Source: Coffea arabica
Lineage: Eukaryota; Streptophyta; Magnoliopsida; Gentianales; Rubiaceae
Reading direction: 5' to 3'
DNA: 64,000 bases
Assembly (NCBI RefSeq): GCF_036785885.1
Contig: NC_092329.1
Span: 16,758,449-16,822,448 of the forward strand
Positions 23,785 to 34,840 of the stretch are shown here, one piece after another. The translations under genes were made by a program, and so were the position numbers. Position 1 is the first letter of the stretch, and every line of letters starts with the position of its first letter. The notes below the pieces were generated by a model. The model searched no databases. It saw only the letters and a program-made list of their open reading frames with translations, and was not told the origin of the DNA.

Positions 23785-25364
23785 AGTAGCAAAAAAGCAT
23801 ACAGGACTAAGAGGAAGGCCAGGGAGGCAATCAAAGGTTGTGATATGGAGCAATATGAACGGCTGTAGGATTATGCTGCCACGGTTAGACAGTCAAATCC
23901 AGACAGTCATATAGCTGTACAAATAGACAGGAGGTCTATTGAGGAAAGAGCAACATTTCAAAGGTTGTTCTATGGTTTGGGTGCTCTTAAAAAGGGCTTT
24001 CTTGTAGGTTGTAGACCAATCATTGGCCTAGATGGTTGCTTTTTGAAGGGGCCCTTTGGAGGTCAGCTGTTAGCAGCACTTGGAAGGGATGGGAATGACA
24101 ATATGTTTCCCATAGCCATTGCCATTGTTGAAACAGAAAACTATAATAGATGGACTTGGTTTTTGAAGGAACTGATTACTCATATTGGAAGGGGCAATGT
24201 AGTGCCTTATACCTTCATTTCTGACAGGCAAAAAGGACTGGTACATGCTATAGAGGAGCTATTTCCTGGTGCAGAACACAGATTTTGCCTTAAGCATCTG
24301 TTTGAGAATTTTAAGGCAAAGTTCAAAAACAGTGAACTGAGAGAATTGTTTTGTGCTACTGCATCAGTAACTAATGGTGATGATTTCAAGAGAGCATTGA
24401 ATGCTTTGAAGATAACTCAACCACAAAATGGAGAGAACCTTATTGCTGCTGGTTGGTTAAAAAGGCTGTCATATCACTTGTGGTCTAGAGCATGTTATGG
24501 AATGGCTGCTAAGACTGATATTTCAGTCAACAATCTGAATGAGAATTTCAACAACTACATTTTAAAAGCAAGAGACGAGCCAATTGTGACTCTTCTTGAA
24601 TTTTTCAGAAGAAAGTTAATGCAACGATTGACATTGAAGAGGCAAGGCATGGAGAAATATGGAGGCAGGTTGTGTCCAAATATTGTTGAGAAGTTAGCCA
24701 AAAGTGTAGAGAAGAGCAGACATTGTATTGCTATATTTGATGGTATTGAATCATTTGAGGGTTGATGGTTTCAACAGAACCTCCGTTGTGAACTTGCAAC
24801 GTAGAAGCTGTTCATGTGGTGCATTCCAGTTGACTGGAATTCCATGTGTGCATGCTATTTCTGCCATTCAAAGCATGCGGATGAAGGTTGAAAACTATGT
24901 CGATGAGTGCTATAGTAAATAGGCATACTTGAGGGCATATCCTTATAGCATTGGAGCTGTTCCATCCAAAGAACACTGGATTGATAGTGGAATGCAGCTG
25001 TTAAATCCACCATTTGTGAAGCAACAACCTGCGAGACCTAAAAAACTTAGGAGAAGAGGTCCGGATGAACCGAGAGATCCACAAATAGCTTCCAAAAAGG
25101 GGTTGCCAGTATATTGTAAGAGATGTTTAAAAACTGGCCATAATAGGAGAACTTGTAAGAAACCTTCTCATCCCAAATCCAAGTTGTATAAGGTACATTT
25201 AAGTACTTGAATTTTTCTTGCACTATGTACTCTTGATAATTATTTCAGCAGTAAATTTTTGACTCTGGTTGCAGGCTCCAGCAAGCAATTCCCAGCGGGG
25301 GGCAAGAACAGCTTCCACTTTAGCTCCAACCAGAGAAGCACCAGTGCATCAAGTATCTCAGTAA
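23785..25364 (+). pseudogene. MuDR-type MULE transposase, C-terminal half
   Basis: This continues the frame cut at 9359 (KAYRTKRKAREAIKGCD). The catalytic domain has D1 in IGLDGCFLKG (about 24020), D2 in FISDRQKGL (about 24215) and the Glu region NLNENFNNYIL (about 24535). A SWIM zinc finger CSCGAFQLTGIPCVHA (24810-24860) and a zinc knuckle CKRCLKTGHNRRTC (about 25115) follow. The breaks are a TAG at about 23868 replacing a Trp, a 1-nt frameshift at about 24761 and a TAG at about 24920. The last exon seems to be spliced: GT at 25193, AG at 25274 (82 nt), then an in-frame tail to TAA at 25362. Catalytic residues are kept. Together with 7761-9359 it is one pseudogene. Confidence 0.9.
25193..25274 (+). 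other. Predicted 82-nt intron in the MULE transposase
   Basis: AAG|GTACAT follows the zinc knuckle, and TTGCAG|GCT lies 82 nt later behind a T-rich stretch. Joining the two gives an in-frame 30-codon tail ending VSQ and TAA. Without splicing the frame would stop at about 25208. This is inference from signals only. Confidence 0.55.
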
Positions 25365-25782
25365 AGCAGCACTGCTGCAGTTACTGATAACAACTCCAGT
25401 TCTCGATCCAAAAGATTTAAGAAAAATTAGGATCAGGAATGTTAGTTTTAGGACTTGTGTCCATGTAAATAAGTTGTAATGGTATATATGCTATCTTCAG
25501 AGCAGACATTGTATAATGGATTAACATATTTTGTAAGTGATGCTCTTTTTTGTAATGACATTATTTATTGGCGTTATTGCTCTTTTTTGTATTGCCATAT
25601 ATTAGATTGTGGTTATCATATTATGACTATCTAAATTACAGTTGGTTCATGACTAAACAGGTTGTATGGTTATTATCTTTCTTTCAGACAGGAATACAAA
25701 TCATGACAAAATTTGAAATTTTTTCATAAACTAAAATCATTACATTATTTGGTACATCATTATACTGCCACTAACCAAACTA

Positions 25783-26210
25783 CTATTTTCTATAAGCAGC
25801 AATAACTAGAGATAAACAACAAATAATAAGAGACAAAATCATTATCACTTTCAACATCCCCACAGTGCCTTCAACCGTGCTCAACTTTGCATGTAGTCCC
25901 GACAAAATGTCACCATTGTTCATAGCCAACATACCTTCATTACTATTCACTCTTGGAGAGAACCCAGAACTTTCGTCTAATCTTGTTTCTGGACTTTTAC
26001 TAGTACATTCATTGCCCATTCCATCCCTTCTTAGAGGATTGCACCATGCCCAAAAGGAGCAGGATTGATCTTCACAAATGTAATACAACCTACCTTTTGA
26101 GGGTTTGTTGGACTCTACGATCTTGATTTTTGCTCTTTTCTTGCAGAAGCACCGAGACCATTCATACCTAGATCCGTCAAACCTCCTCCAAAATTTGCAG
26201 AAGTGGACAT
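25783..26210 (-). pseudogene. Convergent MULE ORF: GRF-like zinc finger plus C-terminal membrane segment
   Basis: This small gene inside the MULE ends runs toward the transposase. An ATG at 26210 starts MSTSANFGG. A 1-nt shift in a G-run near 26190 is needed to enter the main frame, so this copy is probably broken. The main frame encodes CFCKKRAKIKIVESNKPSKGR, then LYYICEDQSCSFWAWCNPL, a CxC...C...C arrangement like plant GRF-type zinc fingers. A linker follows, then a C-terminal hydrophobic segment (LKVIMILSLIICCLSLVIAA) ending YRK. The arrangement, transposase and small second gene convergent between shared ends, resembles mudrA/mudrB of maize MuDR, but the protein is not MURB. It could be a captured host gene or a true accessory gene. 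Confidence 0.6.
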
Positions 26211-26407
26211 GACAACTTCGATATACTCAGAAGTAGATCTTCTCCCTTTTTCTTTTCACTCTTTGATAGCTTCAAATATATTCTCCCCTAATATGTAGTG
26301 CCTTCTATATAGCAGCTGAAGGGTAGATTGGGAATGAAACTTACGATCTTTTCAAAAGAACCTCGCAGACCCATCATCAGTAGTTTGCTTAGCCGGTTAT
26401 AGGTCTA

Positions 26408-26514
26408 TTTCCACTTTAGTTATAATTTTAAGGCGTTTATGTGTATGTTTCTAAACGATAGGAGGGTTCCGTGTCTTTTCGCGAAACCATAGGGGGGTTC
26501 CGTGTATTTTACCC
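26408..26514 (-). repeat. MULE right terminal inverted repeat with a 31-bp internal duplication
   Basis: Read inward on minus it starts GGGTAAAATACACGG. The block ACACGGAACCC-CCTAT-GTTT occurs twice, 31 bp apart, while the left end has it once. The rest matches the left repeat up to AAAGTGGAAATAGAC. Confidence 0.88.
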
Positions 26515-26830
26515 TAGTTATTTTGTTGAATTTGAGTTTTATCCTACCGATTGTCATTTTGTTGGTTTGAATTTTATCCCATCGACTGTTATTTTGATGG
26601 GTTTGGATTTTATCCCACTAACTTTTATTTAGTTAGATTTACGTTTTATCCAACTAACTTTTATTTTGTTGGGTTTAGATTTTATTCCACCAACTTTATT
26701 TTGTTCGGTTTGAATTTTTATGCTACTAACCGCTATTTTGTTGGGTTTGGATTTTATCCCAACAGCCTTTTGCTTTGTTAGGCTCAGATTCGGTCACACC
26801 AACTTTTTATTTATTAGGTTTATATTTTTC
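26515..26830. repeat. 36-bp minisatellite, right part
   Basis: This is the continuation of the array at 6533-6940, about eight to nine units, decaying toward the right end. Its first nine bases are the second copy of the MULE target-site duplication. Confidence 0.88.
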
Positions 26831-26969
26831 AATTCGTTAGGTTTTACTAATTGTTTGGACTGTAGTTAGATCCCACTAATCAATTTAAATGGTCACTCAC
26901 TTTATTTGAAACTCACTTTGTTTGATTTGATTCAATTGGAGCAGATAGGTAAGTAATTTAGTGTCTACA
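26831..26969 (-). repeat. Probable Tat-type LTR 5' end (minus orientation)
   Basis: The sequence ends GTAATTTAGTGTCTACA at 26969. On minus this reads TGTAGACACTAAATTAC, almost the same start as the solo LTR at 17535 (TGTAGACACCAAATTTT). It suggests that the minisatellite lies close to the 5' end of a Tat-type LTR reading leftward. The other border of that LTR, left of 6533, was not found. Confidence 0.45.
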
Positions 26970-28490
26970 TTTTTGTCTTGAATTTCTGCGAAACTTAGAC
27001 AAAGAGTAGCAAGTAATTTATATTTATTATTTTTATTTTTATTTCATTTTTTATTTATATATTTATTCATTTTATTTTATTTCATGGTATTTTATTTTTA
27101 TTTCTTATTTATTCTAAAGAAAATCATTTCAATTCATTTTTAGAAAAATTAGAAAGAAAAGAAAAGAAAGGGCAGAAAAAGAAAAAAAAAAGAGAAGAGA
27201 AGAAGAAAAATCAAAATCAGATTTTGAAAAAAAAAAAGGAAAACAACATGCATGCGCGTGTCATCTTCATTATTTCGTACATGGCCATGAACGAAAGCAT
27301 AGTACCGGAAGTTGTAGCTCGGATTTCGTCCAATTCCACTCATTTTCCCCCTAATCTTTAGCCACCTCATCCATTGATTTTTATCAAGAGAATTTTAGAA
27401 TCAAAACCATCTAATGGCTCTAAAATGCCCAGCATATCTAGGTTTCATCCTCACCTTTGAGGTGAGGGTTTGGGAGCCTTTGTTTCGTATAAATACCAAT
27501 AAAACGCAAGGATTAGGGGTAAGAAAAGGAGAGAGGGTGCCAGAAACACAAAGAAAAAAAGGGAAGAATGGAGAGAGAGAAAGAAAAGGATACAACAGAA
27601 TTTTTCGGAGAAAAAAACTTTGAGCCAGAGTTGGTGAATAGGCCTCCTTCCTGGCCGAAATTTGATCTTAGTCTTAGTCTTTTAGGTGTATTGTTTGTTT
27701 CTGCACTATATATACTTGTCAAGGAGCAACTTCTCTTCAGAAAACTTTCGGAAAAAACATCTACAAGACCATCAAATCGAACCCCAAAATAGCAGGGTTG
27801 TCAGCACTTGGACAATTCTTCATCAAAAGGTTGGTGACCCGGTTCCTTCATTTGATTGCATTATTTTCGGATCCTCCATGTTTATCTGGCTCTATTAAGC
27901 TTCAAAGCTAACCTGGTTCGTCTCTTTCTTTTCGTATACGTCTAGATCTGCACCATATGTATCAAGATTTGTTGCATTCTTTTGTTTCCTCTTTCTCTTC
28001 TGCTTTGACTGTCTTCCCCTTTCTTTTGCAGCCCCCCAGTCTAGATTTTCCCTTTTTTTTGTTTGTTTTGTTCAATCTTGCATTTTGACGATGGGTTTTG
28101 TGAAATCTAGCGAGTATTTGGAACCGGAGTTTTGTTTTAGATTGTCGCATGCTTTCTGGGTTGTCAAACTTTCAAAGCATCAGAATACTTCGAACAATTT
28201 TCATGGGAGATTTGGAATTTGCATTTTGGCCTCCCAACTTTCATCTAATCCCACTATGGCCCCCAATACCTAGAAAAATTGAATCAATTTCCCCCCTTTA
28301 AGTTTTAATCTTCTTTTGCATATTTTAACTATGTTTTTGAACAAATTATTTCCAAATTTTAGGTCATAATTAAGACTTAATAGTTTTTGGTAGATTTAAT
28401 ATCTTGTGGGTTTTAGTAAAACAAGTGGGATTTTGGGTTAAGAGTTATTTTGTTTGGATTTTGATAGAAGTGTTGGTTTATTTTGATTGG
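26970..28490. other. Non-coding stretch: AT-rich run, purine tract and LTR-like DNA
   Basis: It holds a TTTATTT-type AT-rich run (about 27010-27115), a purine tract (about 27148-27240) and from 27240 a more mixed region. CGTATAAATACC at about 27487 looks like a TATA box on +, and T/C-rich DNA ends in TTTTGCAG at about 28030. This could be the leader of a further LTR element. The short ORFs here show no recognisable domain. No gene can be supported. Confidence 0.3.
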
Positions 28491-28499
28491 GTTATGGCA

Positions 28500-29550
28500 T
28501 GGTGTTGGGGGATAAAACCCATACATTTTGGTTAGGTTTGCTTGGGTAAAAAGAGCAGGCTGGTCCGTGTTTTTCTTTGAATTTTCGTTGGGCCGGGGGG
28601 AGTTTTAGACCCAAGGAAATAATAAAAGGCCCATAGGGCAACATAATCGATCTCTTATCTACCTCATATAAGTAATGTCTCCACCTCTTTAATGCAAATA
28701 TTATAGCCACTAACTCCTAATCATGAGTCGACTACTTCCTCTGGTGGTATTTTAACCTCCCAAAGTTATATACAATCACCTCATCATGTATTATTCATAT
28801 ATTCTAACCATCCTTTGAAGCATCTGTAAGAATCACAAAATTGTCTCCTCCGTTTGGTAGGGCTAACACAAGTGCATCGATTAAACATTTTTCACTTTCA
28901 AAAACCTTCCTCACATTTAGAATCCCAAGTCACTTGCTAAGTCTTACACTCTTAGAAAAATCCTTGATAAACCAAAGGTAACATTCAGCTATCTCTAAGA
29001 ATTCCAAATGTCAATAGAATTTTCTGGTCATTTCCTCTTAAACAGTTTCTACTTTAGCTGAGTCAATAACAATTCCTTTCTTAGATATTGTATAACCTAG
29101 AAAGGCTATTTCTTTCAATCGAACTCACGTTTATTGAACTTAACAAAAGTTGGCATTTTTTTTTCTCGGAGTTTGTAAAACTATCATCAGGTGTTTTTCA
29201 TGCTCTTCTCATACTTTAAAATATACCGATATACCATCAATGAATGCCACCACAGATTAATCCAATTATGATTTAAAACCCTGATGCATTTAGGTCATAA
29301 TTGCTGCTAGTGCATTAGTCAACCCAAAGGGCATAACTGCAACTTCAAACGTCCCTATCTTGAATCGGAAGCGGTCTTAAGCACATCAGCTCCTAGGATT
29401 CCCAATTAGTCGTAACTCTACTTTAAATTCCTTATTCACTGCTTCTGGCCATTGATCAAAATCCTCGGCTATGTGAGACAATGGAGTATTTGCTCTTAAT
29501 GATCACATCGTTCAAGTCTCGATAATCTATATATAACCTCAAGCTTCCAT
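28500..29550 (-). pseudogene. Ty3/gypsy RT-RNase H fragment, heavily decayed
   Basis: Read on minus from 29550 down, fragments follow the Ty3 order. LRLYIDYRDLN is at about 29535, then FEVAVMPFGLTNA at about 29350 and a block resembling the connection domain. The RNase H piece MAIIFALKRWRHYLYEV starts at 28710. Every second block is out of frame or stopped. The pattern fits a chromovirus-type pol rather than Tat or Athila, but the similarity is too thin to fix the lineage. It is truncated at both ends. Confidence 0.65.
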
Positions 29551-29559
29551 TCCAAATAT

Positions 29560-30610
29560 GATATCCGATCCCTCAATCGTTAAACTCATTAAATCTATCA
29601 AATATTCCCTTGCACTAACCCAAGTCTCACAATCTTAATATATCAAATTGGCAATCAAACATTGGGTCCCAACTTCAACACCAAGTTCTCGATTTGGTCA
29701 TGATCCCTGGTCATCTCCAAGATCTCAAGTTTGCCTACCCTCTTACGTACAATCTCGATCACGTCTACTACTGTTCATGTCTTATTATCAATCTAAAGGT
29801 GTAGGGCAAAGTGTATCTATACTTATAAACCAATCAATCAATCAAAAGCAAGGTACATCTCCATATGTCATGGAAAATCGTAATAGTTGCATCAAATCGG
29901 GATAGATTTATCAAATCATTTCAAAAGAAAAAGAAAAACAAATAAGATTATACCACAACGTGTCAAGTTGCCAAGATACAAAAATAACAAAAGACTTTTC
30001 CTTTTTTCAAAAGATCACAACCTCCAAAGATGTTAGTGTAGACTAAAGTAAAAGTACAGACTCTATCTCTCGAGTAGAGTCAAAGTCATCCTCACACATA
30101 GAATTTTCACTACTAGGATCCTTTCATAGCCATGGGTACTAATTATTCTCCTTGAGTTTGGGGTTTCTTAACCCCTTGCCCTCTGCCCCTTTTTACTTCT
30201 TTGGCCGTTCTTAATTTTAACATTCACAAAGACATGCCATGAAACGAGTGCACATATACGAAGTTTGAAAAGTGGCACTTTAACCATGCCAAACAAATAC
30301 AAGAATAAAAAGAGAAGACACCGAAATAATCGCAAATGTGTACAACCCAATCATAGATTTGAAATTATGAAATAATAAAATCAAGTGTCTCATGAGTAAC
30401 ATTCAATTGTTTCACAAGATAGTAAACATAATCAAGCAAAACATAGCATAGCATCGTCTATAGGTTCCACCCTTGGCACTGAGAACGGGAGCACAAGAGG
30501 CGTAACATGTCCTTCAGACTTAAACAAAGCTAAAAAAAAAATCCACCACCGAATTCTTTATATCGTCCTCTGCACACAACCATCCCATGGTCTCGTCCTT
30601 GATCTGTGAG
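29560..30610. other. No recognisable feature
   Basis: There is no domain, repeat array or LTR border that I can support. A 10-bp run of AATC repeats occurs at about 29830. It is probably decayed retrotransposon DNA between the gypsy fragment and the LINE. Confidence 0.3.
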
Positions 30611-30616
30611 ATATAG

Positions 30617-31480
30617 TTAGAATTTCTCATTTGTTTCACCATTGATTAAAAAAAAGGAAATATTGGCATCACCCTCTTTGAGCCATTTAACAGCTGTCTT
30701 TTGATGCCAAAACTCCTCCTCTACCGACAACTCCCTCAAATACACAGTTTGGGCCTCATTGAGGCATAACTTGGAAGATTCATTGCACAGTGAGTCGAAC
30801 TCCACCTCTCACTACTTATGCAGGTCCTTTGCCATCTTAACTTGAAGAAAAAATATTTTCAAAAACTTGCTTACTCCAAATTCTTAACTTTGCCCGAGTG
30901 GCTACCAATTTCGAGTAGAAATGGACCATTCCAACTCTTGACACAGAGTCCCTCCACGCCGTCGAAACCAAGTCCATGAAAGGAAAGGTGTTTATGCCAT
31001 ATGTTAAGATGTCTTAAGGCAGGAACCAAAAGTGAAGCCTTACCCACCCGAATTAGAAGCGGAGAATGGTCTGACCTACCCCGATGAAGATGAAAGACCT
31101 TAGTGAGCGCATGCGCGCCCGCCCAAGTAGAATTCACTAACTCTCTATCCAATCGGTACCAGATCGAGCCATTCATCCAAGTGAATAGGCTACCATCAAA
31201 ATCGACAGTGGAAATACCACAAGTGAACATAAAAGAGTTAAACTTCTCCATATTGGTGACATTTACCAGCAAGTCCTCACACCTTTCTTCCGCTATCAAT
31301 ACCACATCAAAATCTCCAGTTACAATCTACGAGTCAAGCATTCTCATAGTAAGATCCTCAAGGGCCTTCTAGAGCGGGAGCCTACCTACTCTCGAACATT
31401 TAGCATACACCGCGGACAAATATAGAATGCTGCCAGAGTTTCCAACAAAATGGTCAGATTTGGCCTTTGCACCCATCATG
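30617..31480 (-). pseudogene. LINE ORF2 fragment (endonuclease region), decayed
   Basis: This is a remnant of a non-LTR retrotransposon. Read on minus it begins near 31480 with VYAKCSRVGRLPL. It continues with a GDFDVVLIAEERC block (about 31310), FTWMNGSIWYRLDRELVN (about 31160) and GRSDHSPLLIR (about 31065), all landmarks of the apurinic-type endonuclease domain of plant L1-like LINEs. The catalytic His of SDH is present. Further on, EEEFWHQKTAVKWLKEGDANISFF (about 30720) is the region between endonuclease and RT. It has stops and a frameshift, and RT itself is not present. It is 5'- and 3'-truncated here. Confidence 0.8.
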
Positions 31481-31649
31481 AGTTTCCATCAATTTTCCAC
31501 CAATAAATCACTAATTTGAACACTAATCCAACATTAGATCCATCATCAAACATTATTTCAGCCATCAACACAGAGGTGGGAGTTCATAGAGCCCACCTTC
31601 CAATTTTTCCAACAACAACAACAACCCATATGAAAATTCAAGCTCATAA

Positions 31650-32500
31650 GTGTAATTTAACTTCCCTAGGACAAGAATTTTAGAGTGGATCATTACCTAC
31701 TTTGGTTGATGAACAAGTCAGAAATTTTGGCCCCTCCTTGCTCCTAAGTGAACCGTGAAAAGCTCCCCCTTTTTAGTTAGATGTGATCTCCAAGTCTTAA
31801 ACTAAGTAGTGTTAAAATTTAAGAGGATTTGGTAGTGATTTGAGCAAGATTTTAGAGTGAAAAGTTGAAGAACTTTGGTTGTTTCTTTGTAGCTTGATGG
31901 CCGGCCAAGAGAGCTAGGAAAATGAGATGTTTAGTCTGACTTTTTGGCTTACAAAGGAAGCTTAAAAACTAAGAGTTTAGGTGCGCAAAAGTCAACCGTA
32001 AATAGTGCGCATACACGCGTGTTTTGTGCTCGATTCCTTTCGAGTTTATTTTGCTAGTGCACTAAACCTCTAAGGCACTTGTATTCATATAAATATTATT
32101 CACTCTTAATTGTCCCAAAATAATGGTCCAAAGTCTCTCAATTAAGCGCACGCGTGAAAACGCGTATTTCCAATTTAGACGCGATAAAGTGAAATCTTCG
32201 AGAAATTCTTGTAACGATCGTATCACTAACTATCACTTGAGTGTTTAAACCTAAATTTAACTATTTTAAAACCATTGTACATGTCTCCAAGTTTTGAACT
32301 TATTGTACTCCCGAACAGTTAAAGTTTTCAGACACGTTTTCACTATTTTCATTAATCGAGCTTCCAAAAAATTAATTTTTGAAACGAGTCACTTTAAAAA
32401 TATAATGAAGTCATAACTCCATGTATTTAAGTCTAATAGGGCTAGAAAATAATAATCGAAGCAAATATTTAAATAAATAATTAAATGAGCTTTGGCTTAC
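31650..32500 (-). repeat. Possible chromovirus-type LTR fragment
   Basis: Read on minus, this holds CTCTCTTGGCCGGCCATCAAG (about 31890, with the core TTGGCCGGCCA) and a leader-like T/C-rich part. The solo LTR at 59003-61488 has TTGGCCGGCCACC in a comparable place (about 59480). No TG...CA border or TSD was found. Low confidence. Confidence 0.3.
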
Positions 32501-32506
32501 AAAATC

Positions 32507-34489
32507 TGATACGTAAATTGCAATTCGGTCCCTATACTTTTGAGTAATTGTATTTTGGCCCAAAACTTGATTTTCTTTCAATTAGATCCTTAATCTAATT
32601 ACAATTTTGGTTCCTAAACTTTATTTTTCTTTAATTTTGACACTAATCTTTGTAATAATTTTAATTTGACCCCAAAAACGTTCTTAATTTTTGTAATTAG
32701 GTCCCTAATAGCTTTGATTTCTTAAGTATAAATTGTCTATCTTCTTTAATTATTAATTATATTTCATTTAAATGCTTTTAATTGGTAGATTTCATAGTTA
32801 TTTCCATTTTTTATAATTTATTTGTTAATTAAATTGGTGTTTTGACCATTTTGTTGATTTTGAAGTATAAATAGGGCAAATCCAACCTTATTTAACCACT
32901 AATTCAAGAGAGGTATTTTCTAGTATTATTTTAAATCCTCTTATGTGCTCCTATGTGCTTTTTGTGTGTGATTGCATGTTTTGAGGGTTTTTTTCCTTGT
33001 ATTTACTCATTTTATTCTTTATAAATTTTTATTTATTATATTTAATTTTTGATGATTATTTTGACTGCATTTAAATGCCAAATTGTAATGGATAGATACT
33101 CAAGAGATGTATTTAACTAGGCTATGTAATAGATAGATTTTATTTTTGTGAAAAATGTAATTAGTTAGATGAATATAATAGTTAGGTTAATATTTTTCAA
33201 AATTTCCCCTTTAGATTGTAGTTAGGACTCCAAATGTAATAGTTACATCTTTATGTGCCTTTATTTGTTTATGTGCTTGCATTTTTGTGTGCTTATGTGT
33301 TTATTCGCTTTTTTTAGGGTTTTTATAGCTAGATATTATGCTTATGTGTTATGTGCTCTATGTGTTTTATATGTTTACTTGATTTAATTATATTTTATTT
33401 ATTTATAAAAAATATATAACGTCACCACACTAGTCCAACGCTAGTTATGGCCTTTTTTTCGTTTTCTTACTAGTCCAATATTAGTGAGAACTTATAGACA
33501 TGGATTAGTCAAATGCTAGACAGTTAGGGCCACCTACGTGCTAAAATTACATGCTTGTATGACATTTATTGCATTTCATGCATATGTTTATTTTTAGGGT
33601 CTTTTTTCTCATCTTGCATGATTTTTCCTCTATATATTATCTCCCTTATCCCTATGTGCGTAAAACACGACATTTAGACTTGCATTCCATTTAGAAAAAT
33701 AGAAATAAATTAGTTTATTTGCTTGATTAGGTTAGAAAAGTCACCTTTCAAATATGAAAAGTGAACGAGTATGGTTTCTTAGTTTTAACACGCTCTTTTT
33801 CCCTGTACAAGAAGGAAAATTTGAATCACGAATTTTAGGATCCCGTACCCGTTATGTTGCATTCTCTTTTTTTAGATCATGTATATTTATCTATATGTTA
33901 TAACTTCTTTTTTGAGTCTCATATTTTGCACATTCATGACCTCTTCTAAGAATCATTTTTCTGCGTCGCAATTAATTTGATTTGCACCAATTAAATTTTG
34001 AATAAACATTCCAACCCTCCTGATGCCCCCTAGGTCTAGACTCGCATTCATATAGAAACATCGTAATGTAATAAGTTGTATAGGTTAGACTACGAAAATT
34101 TTCGACTAAATTTCGCAACTAGTTTTGACTAGATTGAAAGAGCACCTTAGGTTTGAAACTATCAAATCCTTGTCTTTCCTTTTTTCAACCGTGACTCCCA
34201 AACTCTCTTCTCTTGTTTTCAAAAATCTGAAGTCGTCTAAAAGTTGTTTTATTTATTTATTTATTTAAAAATATATTTTGGATGACTTGGTATACCTAAA
34301 TTCAATACCAAGTGACAACTCCTATTTTTCCTATAAAATCCTTTTTAGATTATTATTTTGGATCCAAACTGTCACATTTTCTAAATCCCATATTAGGCCT
34401 CTTTTTCTTTATTTATTTTCTAAAATCAAAATCTCATTTTTTTCAATACCTAAATTTTATTTTCAAAAAATGGGCTGCGACACCATTAT
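32507..34489 (+). repeat. Tat-type LTR, + orientation, 5' border uncertain
   Basis: The 3' end CAAAAAATGGGCTGCGACA at 34489 matches that of the solo LTR at 13171 (read on minus). Upstream, in the same order, come GGTCTAGACTCGCATTCATATAG (about 34030; core GGTCTAG...CATTCATATAG), the CTAGTCCAACGCTAG pair and the GTGTTATGTG-rich zone. A TATA box GTATAAATAGGG lies at about 32865. The start may be TGATACG at 32507, but no TSD matches CCATT after 34489, so the left border is a guess. No primer site follows, so it is a solo or truncated LTR abutting a copia LTR. Confidence 0.65.
33429..33485 (+). repeat. Paired CTAGTCCAACGCTAG motif in the second Tat-type LTR
   Basis: ACTAGTCCAACGCTAGT at 33429-33445 and the variant ACTAGTCCAATATTAGT at 33469-33485 match the pair at 14301-14351 in the solo LTR. 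Both pairs lie about 1.0-1.1 kb from the LTR 3' end. Confidence 0.7.
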
Positions 34490-34614
34490 AGAGGTGAAAG
34501 AGATGGGGAGGAATGAGGCATATTGGAATTAATTTTCACTAAATGACATGAGTTAAAGGTTACCTTGTAAATATTCTGTTGCTTACTGCATGTAAGTGCA
34601 CATTCTATATACCA
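34490..34614 (+). repeat. Truncated 5' LTR of a short copia element
   Basis: The sequence AGAGGCATATTG...ATAAGTG-type to TATACCA at 34614 matches the last part of 39317-39847. It is directly followed by an initiator-tRNA primer site. The first ~400 bp of the LTR are missing and replaced by the Tat-type LTR ending at 34489. Confidence 0.75.
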
Positions 34615-34616
34615 TG

Positions 34617-34628
34617 TGGTATCAGAGC
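34617..34628 (+). promoter_or_regulatory. Primer-binding site (initiator Met tRNA)
   Basis: TGGTATCAGAGC two bases after the LTR end is an exact complement of the 3' end of initiator methionine tRNA. It marks the start of the internal region of a + strand copia element. Confidence 0.88.
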
Positions 34629-34840
34629 TACCTTCTAATCATGTCATTAGCCCAAAATTTCATGGTTTATTAGTTATGTGATAAGAGTTGAAAAGATTCA
34701 TATAAAGTTAAGACAAATCAAATCTAATTTGTCATGAAATATGTAGTTCCATTATCTAAATAATTGAAAACTAATCGTTAATCACATATAATGTTTTTAT
34801 GTAAATTTTAGTTTCACTTGAATTTGTTATTGTTCAATAA

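Noticed and set aside
27401..27898. Cluster of short ORFs on both strands near a TATA-like box.
   Set aside because: They have no recognisable domain and overlap in several frames. I kept only a note on the TATA-like box as part of an unresolved region.
34617..34628. tRNA-like sequence (also at 22438-22451).
   Set aside because: Only 12-14 bases match the tRNA 3' end. These are primer-binding sites, not tRNA genes.
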